In this document: positions 33,373 to 45,300 of the stretch, in pieces | How the letters are laid out: each line of letters starts with the position of its first letter | Position numbering within the stretch: position 1 is the stretch's first letter | Source of the DNA: Juglans regia | Lineage: Eukaryota; Streptophyta; Magnoliopsida; Fagales; Juglandaceae | Direction: 5' to 3' | Assembly (NCBI RefSeq): GCF_001411555.2 | Contig: NC_049903.1 | Coordinates: 11,776,362 to 11,840,361, forward strand | DNA length: 64,000 nucleotides | Made by a program: the position numbers and the translations under genes | Notes under the pieces: model-generated | The model's input: only the letters and a program-made list of their open reading frames with translations | What the model was told of the DNA's origin: nothing | Databases searched by the model: none

Positions 33373-36300
33373 TCACGCCAAGTAGTTGTATATCTGTGGG
33401 TTGTTCTTGTCCCGCTCCAGATACTCTCTGTCGATGAGGCTTTCAATCCTTTTCTTCAAATCAGCAGGCTTAATTGGAAACTTGAGCTGTTCACCATAAC
33501 CCAATACATTCCAATAGATCGGTCAGGCAATACAGCTTATGCCCCCTCAGGTCAACAATCACATTGTGTTTTAATCACGGTTCAGAGAGGCACTTTTACA
33601 TTTCAACAAAATCAATGATTGAGTAAAAATTAACTATTTTCTCTTCATATTTCAACAGCATTACTCTTGGTATTTGATAATTGGATTAGGACCTGAATTT
33701 GCCTCAGCCTTGCATTGCATTGCAAAGATCTCAAAAATTTTAAGCAAGTGATTAAAACCCAAAAACCTTTACCACTCAATAAATGCTTCACTTATCAGAA
33801 AACAGAAAACAGAAAACATTTACCTGTTGGAAGAGTTCAGTTATCAGAAGCGTGTGACTCAGTACTTTCCTAGTCTTCATTATTCGAACAATAGCAGCAT
33901 CAACCTACAATGTAGCGAGCAAGTAATGCCAAAATTACTTACGGATAGTTGATAGTTTCAATTCAGAATCTTGTTAGCATGTTGATATATTTATATAGAA
34001 AAAAAAAAAAGTAAAACTCAACCTGATACTGACGATCCTGGAATACTCTTTCGGTCGTGCTTGTGTTCTCCTCTACTGTCTCCTTCATCTGGATTGCATT
34101 TACCTGTTCCCATCAATGCAATGTTAGCTTCAAGCTCATCATGTAAGTGGCAATCATAACTCAAAAATCACCATTTCTTTCACCCAAATTCAAAAGTGAA
34201 AGTATTTGATTTCAAAAGTTCACTTTTCTTGTCAGGCTTATTCAAGGTTGGGATCAACTGCCGCTGGTTACTCAACATACAAAGAGATGTACCTTTATTC
34301 GGTAAAGAGGAGCTGTAAATCCTTCATTGAACACAAATGTATCATCATCTTCCACATCTCTACCCTTGGGCAACTGTAGCACATATAATAATGGGAAAAG
34401 AGAAAAAAAAGTTTAAAAAAAATGAATTTTAAAAAAATCCCAAGACTTCCAACTTTACAAGTACGATCTTGAAGACTCACAGTCATGCAATGCTTGACTA
34501 CCTACCTTTAGTAGGACTCGAACTTTTCCACATGCAAGGGACTGCAAAGTCCTCCTCAGTTCCTTATCCTCAATCCCAGTGGAGTCCTTAATATCTTGAA
34601 AACTTAGGTTCTCGGCATCATTAAAGAGCATCAAAACAACAGTCTGGAGCACAATACAGATAACATGCCACAACACATTAAGTTGTTGACTAGGGTAAAC
34701 AAAATTAATCAAAGAAATACAACCCAAAAAGAAAAAGAAAAAAGCACAACGGCCTAAAAGCCAAAGGAACCAACCTGAAACAGTGAAACAGCCAACTCCT
34801 TTTTGCCTTTAGGAAACTCAGCTTTTAACACACAGTAACCTAATGAATTTTGCCACATTAAGCGCCTCCCGCTGTACTTGCTCAGGTAGAACTCCTTAAA
34901 AATGTCCTATTGCCCAAAAAATACAGAAAAGAGTTTAGAAAATACAAGGACATTAACTACAGTAGGAAGCAGATATGCCAGTGGTTTCCCCCAACCTGGT
35001 AGACATTCAATTCATGAGGAAGTCTAACATCCATGGGAGGATACGTTGGCCAGTACCTGCAAGCAGCCATCCAAAAACAAATTAAGCTCCTTGGGTACAT
35101 TAAGTAAATCAATATTCTGCTTATGATTGAAGATACTAATGAAAGTAAGACCTAGACTTACCCTGTGGTTAAAACATGCACACTCATCTCAATCCCTGAT
35201 GGGAGTTTCGTCCTGGCCTGGGATGATTGTTTGAAAGATTCATTTATCTCTTTTGATAATTCAATGTCCTGCCAATATTTTTCCAAATACCACAGAAACT
35301 ATTATTAACCCATACAAACTCCTTATAAAAGCTATTCATGTAACTGTCTTCACAGAACATAAAATCAGTGATAAAGATTTTTTAGAAATAAAAGCACGTA
35401 GTGTAACTTCTAAAGTGATAAGAATAATATAGAGGCTATCAAAATGCCTACAGGAGCTCAGGGTGAGCTTTAACTGTAGATATTCAACCCATGCTTCATC
35501 TCCCACTCGCCAAACTTCATTAATACAGAAATCAGGAGGAGCAAAAAATAAAGCCCCCATATACACAACACATATGAAGACAAGTAGTGCAGTGCAACAT
35601 TAAAGGTTGTCTAAACTTATCATTATACCATTACTAATTTGAGGTCCAGATTCCTGGAAAATATAAAAAGTTGATCTGGTATTCAAAATGAAAATGGTTT
35701 GTCGCATAAGAACTGGAATAAGTCAATATATGCATATTTATACATTGCCTCCAGAAGAAGGATACATTTCATGTTTACATGATTCTAGCATGGGCGAAGA
35801 GGGTTGAAATCTAACGCAAATGCTCCCATAATGAAAACTCCAATGATGAGACTAAACAAAGATTCTCGGCCTTAATATAATATTGTAACCTCAGCTTAAA
35901 CCTAGAATGCACTGGAACCGCAAACCAGGTAAAGAAAACTACTAGAGACCCTAGTCTCAACTTCACTTTAGAGAGGAGCTAATGAGGCCAGGACTCAGGT
36001 TACAATACCAGACCACGCGGATGGTCTGGAAGGTCATTCTATCTCAAGAGTCATTCCAAACGATAATGTGTAGGCTGGCTGATAGAACAGAAACTGCTGT
36101 CCATTCATGGGATCAAGTCTTGGAAGCAAAATCTAGATAATAACATATAAGCAAACATCAATTTCTAAAAACCCTTTAACACAAACCCCCAAGGGGGAAA
36201 ATAAAAGAGCCCACAATTTACAATTTCGATTAGATGATAATTTAATAGCAATAATGATAATTAAAAAATTCCAAAATCCCTTTCATCCTGTTTTCATCTT

Positions 36301-39300
36301 TTTTCTGAGACTCAAGCAGATGCCGGGTACTAGGAGATTAAGGGTGGAATTGAAGTCCTTTGTTTTTGCAAAGGAGGGCGGTGATCATATCCATATCACC
36401 AAAAAGAGTAGAGAAGGGTGTCAACTTCCTTCTCTCTTCATCGGCTGTCAGCTTCTTGGGTGGCTAGGATGGTGGACTGCTTCAAATACTCCTGAAAAAC
36501 TGGTTTTTTCAGAATTGGACTCTGGTGTTCTTACCTTCCAGCATAATGTAAACTTGAGGGGGCTTTTTTTGCTACTGAATGAGTTAGGGAATGGGAATAA
36601 AAGGGGTGTCTTGGCCATTCCCAAAGGTCGTAATGGTCAGGGTTGGGAAGATTTTGTTTACAACTTACATTTGCTCATAGGTTTGTTAGCCTCTATTTCT
36701 ACAGACGAAAACAGAGTAAAGTCATCTCTGATTAGCCGTAGGGGAATTGGAGGTTCATATGTTAAGGCTGGGCCCTCCTCTTCCAATGGTGTGTCGTATG
36801 CCATGGCTTTGAAGAATAAGGCTCCTACTCCGACAGGACGACTTTCGGCTAGGATGGTGGACGATAACCGGAAGCAAAAGAAGAAATTGGGGGAGGAAAC
36901 TTCAAGAGTCAAGGAGGTCATTCCACATGCTACCAATTGTCAGCGCCTGACATCAAAAGTTGGCAGAAGTGCTCCTTTCGATGCTTGCTCAGCGGTGGAG
37001 GAAGCTGAAGGGGCACTCAGGGCAGTAAAGGCTGAGTTGTCGGGGATGCAAGAGAGGATTTTAAAGCTTGTGAGTAAGGTCGAGTCGTGGGTTTGTTGAT
37101 CAAACTAAGTCTAGGCTTAAAGGATTAAATTTGATGTTGGGCCGAGTTTGATGTTGGGTGTGCTAACCCAACCCTTACAGTCCAAGCGTGAATTGTGTGT
37201 CAAGTCTCTATCCGGATCTTCCTCGAGCCAGAGCATGGCTCCCTCCCAGGCGTTGCCATCGCATTATCCAGGGACCTCCGGGCCGGCACAAAAAAGGTCA
37301 TTGGATGCCGACGACCCTCTAGATGGCTTGCAGAAGCACGGATCTGTTTTCCCATGCGATATTAGTCAAGATTTGGTTAAGGAGACTGTTGAGGTCAACG
37401 TGACTTTGCTGTCTCCCTTTTTTGATGCCGAAAATGGGTCGCCACAGATGAATGGAGGCTCTCTGCACCCTGCTGATAGCCACGGGTGTCCTTCCATGGG
37501 TGTAGGTCGCACATCCAGGATGAGTCCATCGAAGATTATGCTGGGGTTCCATGCACTCTTGAGTATAACTTAGAGGCTGTGAACAAAGGATCTATGAAGG
37601 TGTCTAAGTTGTAGTTGGTCTGTAGGGAGTCAGAAGATGCTGTTGATTGCTTTTTTTATGGTGAGGAAGGAGCTGCGGACACCCCAAGTCCTATCTGTTC
37701 TGTGCTACCAGGTTCACGTGGGACAAATCTTCAGTCAGATTGGGTTCTATAGAAAGTGGATGAAATACGGGAATGTGTAGGGATTTCATGTGAGGTTTCA
37801 AAGACCAATTTTAAAGCCCTCCTCGTGGCTATTGAGGCGGGCCAGCCCCTCTTGGCTAGGTCTTATGCCAAAAAAGATAGGGAGTTGAAGAGACCTACAT
37901 GGTCTAGTAATTATGATGCTTGGGAAGGTAGTGCAAGTAGGGGAAGGAGCAAGGCTAGGGCGAATATCTGTGATTAATGAAACCTAAGATTTTATCTTGG
38001 AATGTAAGGGGGTTGAATGATCCTTGTTAAGTGCCTCCGTGTAAAAAATTTGTTAAGAAGTTGGAAGGTTGATATCATTTGTCTTCAAGAGACCAAACTA
38101 AAGTTAATTTATAGAAGTATTGTTAGAAGTCCGTGGGGATGTCTTCATATGGGTTGGGTCTATCTTGTCTCTAATGGGGCATCGGGAGTGTTCTTTTGTT
38201 GTGGGATATGAGAGTTGTCAATATGGTTGAGTATGTTGGGGATTATTTGGTGGCTTGTTCATTTCAAAATGTGGATGATGGTTACAAGTTTGCCAGTGTA
38301 TATGGTCCTAATCTAGACAGCAGTAGACAGTTCCCCTGGGAGGAGATTGCTGGTTTATGTAGTTGGTGGGATGGGCCATGGTTTATTGGGGGGGACTTTA
38401 ATATCCACCCATTTCCCGATTAATAGGTCGCCAGATTCTAGTATTACCCCATACCCTGGCTATGGCAGATTTTTCTAATCTTATTTTTGACCTGGACTTG
38501 GTTGATTTACCTTTGGCGCGTGCGTGCTCAGGCGGGGGGGAGGAGAGAGATGGAAGGGTTTGATCAAGATTGGACAGATTTATCGTATCTTCGTCGTGGG
38601 AGTCCCATTTTTCTGATTTATGTCAAAAGAGACTTCCGAGACTATGTTTGGACCATTTTCCCATCTTGTTAGATTGTGGGGGTCTTCTGAGGGACATAGA
38701 TATTTTAAATTTGAAAATATGTAGTTAAAAGCTGATGGTTTTGTGGAGGTGAGATTGTGGTGGTCCTCTTATGATTTTTCTGGCACGCCTAGTTTTGTAT
38801 TGGCTGGAAAACTTAAAGCTTTGAAGAAAGATCTGAAACTGTGGAATGATGAAGATTTTGGGATGATTGATGACCAGAGGAAGATTCTTTGAGGAACTAT
38901 CACGCTTTGATGAGAAGGAGACTGCCAAGATTCTCACGGATGAGGAGAAGGCAAGGAAGATTACGGCAGTGACTGATCTGGAAAAACTTAACTCTTATGG
39001 AAGAGATTTATTGGCGACAAAAATCCCCGGCCCTTTGGCTAAAGGAAGGAGATAAGTGCACCAGGTTTCTTCATAGAGTGGCCAACTCTCATCGAAAATT
39101 TAATGCTATCGAGGTGCTGCATTCGGAAGGTAATATTCTTACAGACAGATCTGATGGTTTTTTTTTTATATGTAAAAATTTATTAATGCCAATAGGCATA
39201 ACCAAGTATACTAGATGTACACAAGTGAAAACACCTAGTTGGGGTGCAAAAAAAAAAAAACCCATATAGGAAAATGAACTTAACAAAGCCCTAGCCCAAG

Positions 39301-42300
39301 CCCAACAGACAGATATGATATTAAGGAACACACCGTGCAGTTATTTTACAATCTACTTATGGAGCAATTCTCTTGGAGGCCTAAGGTTGATGGGTTGATA
39401 TGACATGATTGATCAATCATGTGCTGAATGGTTAGAGAGGATGTTTGAAGAGAGAGATGTATAATGTGCTGAAAAGTATAGACGGCGATAAAGCGGTGGG
39501 ATTTGATGGTTTTTCAATGGCTTTTTTTCAGGTCTATTGGGACATTATCAAGGAGGGTGTTATGAAGGTTTTTGTCGAATTTCACTCGCATATGAAATTC
39601 AAGAAAAACCTTAATGCCACTTTCATAGCCCTTATTCCAAAGAAGGCCGAGTCGTTGGAGGTGAAAGCTTTTCGCCCCATTAGTCTTGTGAGTGGAGTTT
39701 ACCAGATCATATCCAAGGTTCTTGCCAATCGTATGAGCACGGTCATGGAAAAGATTATTTCAAAGCCACAAAATGTTTTTGTCAAGGTAGAGAGATTCTA
39801 GACTCAATCCTTATCGCAAATGAATGTTTGGATAGTAGAAGGCCTTTGATCATGTTAACTAGGATTTTTTACTCTACATCCTTGGTAGATTTGGTTTTGG
39901 GGAAAGGTGGTGCAATTGGATGAAGCATTGCATCAGTACCGCTAGATTCTCAGTGCAGGTCAATGGCACTCCCAAGGGTTTCTTCAACAGCTCCCGCAGT
40001 TTGAGACAAGGAGATCATTTATCTCCTTTTCTCTTTGTTTTAATTATGAATGTTTTGAGTAGAATGTTGAAGGCAACGGTGGATGGATCTTTCTTGTCCG
40101 GCTTTTCAGTAGGCAGTACATCATTTGGGAGCGTCAATGTATCTCATGTTCTCTTCGCTGATGATACTTTAATTTTTTGTGAGCTGGATCCTAATCATAT
40201 TCGATCATTGAGAGCTCTCTTGCTTTGTTTTGAAGTTGTTTCCGGCCTTAAGGCGAACTTATCTAAGTTTGAACTGGAACCGGTTGGTTTGGTTAATTCT
40301 ATTGAAGACTTGGCTAACATCTTGGGTTGTATGGTGTCTTCTTTGCCTTTGAAGTACCTTGGTCTTCCATTGGGGGCCCCTCATAAATCCAAGTCAATAT
40401 GTGATGGTGTTATCGAAAAAATTAAGAATGGATTGGCTGGTTGGAAAAAGGATGTATCTCTCCAAAGGAGCTAGAATCACTATTATTAAGAATGTTATCC
40501 AATCTCCCTACATACTTTCTACATACCAAAAAGTTCCATTTGATTAAATGTGATCAGATTTGTCCCCCCACCCCCAATTCTAAGGTGGTTTGGGGATAGG
40601 AAAGTTGAGTTATCTTCAATAAGGCCTTACTTGAGAAATGGCTTTGACGGTACCACCAAGAAAGTGATGCTTTATGGAGGACTATGGTTGATGCTAAATT
40701 TGGGAGCACTTGAGGAAGTTGGATATCTAATGAAGTGCGTGGTTCGTTTGGTGTGGGTGTTTGGAAATTTATTAGGAAGGGCTGGGAGGATTTATTATGG
40801 TGGGTCGAGGCATTAGAGTCAGATTTTGGTTTGATGTTTGGTGTGGTGAGGTTGCTCTTAAGGAGGCTTTTCCTTCTCTTTTCAGAATAGCCATTGTAAG
40901 GAAGCTTCAGTTGCTGATCATATGGACACTTCAAATGGCTGCAGTGGAATGTGCTAATTATAAGAGCAGTTCAAGATTGGAAAGTGGGAGATATTTCTGA
41001 TTTATACAGCACCCTGTATGCATTGTCTTTGGAGGATGGTGTAGAGGACAAACTGCTGTGGATTCATCCCAGGAACAAGAATTTATCAGCAAGATCCTTT
41101 TATAATGCTTTTACTTCTCAATCATCTAGTGTTTTCCCTTGGAAGCGTATTTGGAAAAGCAAAGTGCCTCTAAAAGTTGGGTTTTTTGGTTGGTTGGCCT
41201 CTCACAGAAATTCTGACCATAGACAAGCTGAGGAAGCACAGTATTTTCATTATAAATTGGAGCTTCATGTGCGAAAGGAATGGAGAATCAACGATCTCTT
41301 GGCTTGTTGGAGTGGAGTATATCGTCAAGTAGCAGAGGTTTGGAAGATTGTGCCTCTATGTCTTATGTGGTGTATATGGAACGAGAGGAATGGACAATGC
41401 TTTTGGGGGGGGGGGGGAGGTGTTATTAGAGCTTTCTTTTACCAATCTTAATACTTTGGGCTAAGGCTATTTTATTAGAGGGGGCTAAATTTAATGACTT
41501 GTATGCTTCTTTCTTTGCTAGTAGGCTGTAATTAGGTATATTTCTCTTGTATACTACATGTGTACTTGGAATTCGCCTAATTATGAGGACTAATAAATTT
41601 TTCTTACTTATAAAAAAAATTAAAAAATTCCAAACCAAACACTTATTTGATGAGCTAATATGCATACTTTAAACATATTTAGGTTAAGTACATACTTTGA
41701 ACATTCCTTCAAGTTTGTTTGTAAATTGGCTCCCACACTCGGTCTTCAGCTGCATTGGCAATAAAAACTTGTAAATATTATGAATACATAAAAAAAAAAA
41801 ATCAAATAAAAAAAAAATCAAATGTATATAAGACTAGAATATCGATCCCTAACCTTAGAGATCATGGACTTCTCTGCATCAATGGAAGCACTCTTCCCCA
41901 AAAGCAGCCTTTTTGCAAGATCCTTCTTGTAGAATGCTTCAAACACATCCTTGCCCTTCATTAACCAAAAATATAGGACATGTTTCTCAGGATTATTTTG
42001 AAGACACGTGAGAAAAAAGCAAGTAATAAGTGAATGAAACATTAACCAATAATAGAACTTTAGTTAGTCCATCCAAGAGTCGAACGAACCTGGATGAACC
42101 TGAATAAAACCAAAACTTTATCTAGAGTACCCTCCAATTCCTCTTCAGAAGTACCCTTATTCCCAGCACGAAGCTTCTCATCCAGAAACTTTGCAATAAG
42201 CTCAGCAGGTCGGTTCTATTTAAAGAAGAACAAACATTGTACACTTATCAAATTGAAATATGTAAGAAATGATGAGTGACTGATAATAAAGGTGAAGATT

Positions 42301-45300
42301 GGAAAGGATTTTAATAAGTTCCTGAATAAATGTTCTTTCTTAGAAAACCTTACATTGTGAAAGATAAAATACCTAGTGGTTTCAAGTATTACAGCTTTGT
42401 TTAGGGTACTCAATATAATGTAACAAAGTTACATGAGGTATCATGTTCAAAACTTGTGATCCTTCTTTACATAGAAAAGTAGTAATTGGATTGCTCAGAC
42501 AAGAGGTCAGGAAGTTCACATGCTGGATCCACAAGAAAAAGTTGTTGGCAACAATTTGTAAAATAAAAACAATAAATTTTTTATGGCACATGTTGTATTC
42601 CTATTAAAGCATATACATAAAATGGCATGCATTAACACTCGTCTCAAATGCTTATCATTGGGGATTATCCATTCTAGGATTGCTTTTTTTTTTTTATAAG
42701 AGCAATCCTAGAATGGGATTATCCCATTTTAGGATTGCTAATCAACCACATTTTGGCTATTCTGGTTCCTGTGTTTATTAATCCCAATAGAAGCATTTGC
42801 TTTTACTCATGAAAAAAAGCCTCAATAGATGCATCTTCCACTCTTTTTTCCATTTTCAGATAGAAGCTTCAACTCCAAATTCTAGCAGTAACAGCCCCAT
42901 AATATAAGCTACATGGCTCTTAAGTCTCTCTTGCTATTCCTCCTCCAAAGAGAAAGAAAAAAGACAAGCATTTCAAAACAATGAAATGGAACTTCACCAA
43001 CCAAGAAGATTGAAAGCCACTTGTGGTTGACTCTAAGCACTTCCTTCTTTACAAGAACATAAAAACCTAAATATTACCAACACAACCATTTAGTTTTTTA
43101 TCTCTACTTTTATTCTTTTGGTTAGGTAACCGTACACACATGGTCCTCTCGTATACATCTTGTGAACTTCAACCACGCCTTTTGCATTTTTTTTAATAAA
43201 ACTTTGGACTATTAATCAAAAAATAAAAACCTTACACCATGGGCATAAAACAGTGAAATCATGCTAGCTCACTCCAAGAAAGGTTGATCCGATTTGGATC
43301 TGATGTGATAAAGATGAGATGAGATCTAAAGTAACAACTTTAGTCATTGTGGTCCCAAGCAAAGCAGGGCCTTGAGAAAGGTTGATCTGGATACAGTCCT
43401 ACACTTCAGCAATTTTTCAAGAAGTAGTTCCCAAAAACTGAACCCACAAGCTAGTAGCCAAGGAATTCTATAATTGCACCAAACTAACTTTATTTTTTGA
43501 AAGAATGAATCTAACATCTGTATGTATTGATTTATACCATTTCTATTTCAGATTATATGTCAAGCTCTTACATGATCCTAGAACATGAAAAATCTGATTT
43601 TCCACGAAAGTTAAGAGGGAAAGAGATAATAACTTACATTGAGCAATTTGACAGTTTGCAAATAATCCAATTGTGATACTAAAAATTATTAAAACTACTG
43701 TTAACTCTTTTAACTAGAGCTTAACACTTGCTACCACTAAATCCATCCTTTCATGCCTGTATCTTGTTCTTCCTTTGGTTTTACTTTCTACCTTGCAACT
43801 CCTTATAAGAAAATATGGTACAGAGTATCATTTGGTCAAATTTATAAATGACATTGCAAACAAATGGAATACCTGACGGAGATTGATGAGATGCTCAAAT
43901 GCTTCCTTAATGGTATTGCAAAACGATTCATTCTTGGAAAAGCTTTCCTCCCATATTGTGTCAAGCAAAGCCTTAAATTCTAAAAGGGATGCAACCATAT
44001 CCTTGTCTTTCTCTTCATCCATGACAACACCCTGTCCAGTTCTGCGGATGTACGAGCTAAGGGCCTGCCTTAGAGACTCAAGCGCATTGACCCTTGAAAA
44101 CAGTGAATACATCCTCCGGAGGTCCTCAATGCGGTTCCCATTCATTAGCATCATGAACCCCTAAGAATTATAGACAGGCTTGTTTAAAATGATTTTTTTT
44201 TGTAAGTCTTGTTAAATATGATGAGAAATTTTTATTTGATTACTGGTAACTTCTCAAATTATCCATTTAAAATGTCATTTACCTATTAAGAAAAATAGTG
44301 AGAAACCTTTCTATTTGCATAGAGAAGGCAATAATTAAACAGAAGGAAAGAATTGACCGAGGGAAGAATGAGAAAGCCGTGCAGTAATTCCTACCTTATC
44401 AAGAATCGCAGAAATATGGCGTTCAAGTAGTTGCTTTTCTGCAGTTGCTATTAGTGGCTTTCTTGTACTTGCATCCAGGTAGAGTAAACATCTTTCATGT
44501 TCCTCGTGCAACCTTGCCTGCAACAATATGTTAACCACAAGGCATTCAAAGGTAGACAGAAAGTATGTTTTTTTTTTTTTTTTTATCAAAAGGTAGACAG
44601 AAAGTATGTAGAATCAGATGAGAGAAGCTAGATCAAAATTTTCCACTCAGCAAACCATTTTTCAAGTAATTTACACAATTAACTAACTAAAAATACAGCA
44701 CAGAAAAAGAAAGATACAACATACAAGCGCTTGTAGTTAGAAGGGAGAGAAGGGTGGGGAAAAAAGGAACAATCCGCACCTCCACATGCTTCAAATAATC
44801 TGGAACATCTGATTGCTGCATGTACTTCATGCCTTCAGCAGCATAAAACTCAGATGTGCATTCAAGGAATGGCTTCTCAAAGCTTTCCAAGTAAATTCCT
44901 AGAGCAGTAAACATCTTCAGAAGGTGATTAAGGAGAGTCCTATCCACTGCTTCACCTAATCTGAAATACCAAATAGAACAAAGCAAATTACAAATTTAAA
45001 TACCAAGTTTCTAAATATGGTAATGGATTATCCAACCATCAATCACATATAAAGAAAACACGAAAGGTCCTCATTTACATGATTATTATTGGCAGGAACA
45101 CCAACTTTTTATTTGGACATAATTCCATCCATTACATGCTCAAGACCATTTACGTGAAATATAAAATATAGTACATATCAACTGAGAAGATATATTTCTC
45201 TTGATAATCCAACACTGCCCGCAGCAAGCCTTTTCCACTCTGGTCATTTTGTGATTCCAATACCCTCAACACCAAAAAGGAACATAAAACAAATTCTAAA

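Larger units (their letters stand above)
36276..41617 (+). mobile_element. L1-type LINE-A in CUL4 intron 9
   Basis: About 5.3 kb, in antisense to CUL4, flanked by a perfect 17-bp duplication AATTAAAAAATTCCAAA (36259-36275 and 41618-41634). It contains an ORF1-like region, an endonuclease, a reverse transcriptase and a zf-RVT domain, then a 3' end with GTACTTGGAATTCGCC and an A-rich tail. The size and the presence of ORF1 suggest it is near full length. Coding regions are broken, but the perfect duplication argues against great age. Confidence 0.92.

Noticed and set aside
45150..45300. Exon-like minus-strand reading ([20 protein letters not shown]) in CUL4 intron 3
   Set aside because: The flanking exons 3 and 4 join in phase without it (codon AG/A), and it does not match CUL4. 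No other family was recognised.
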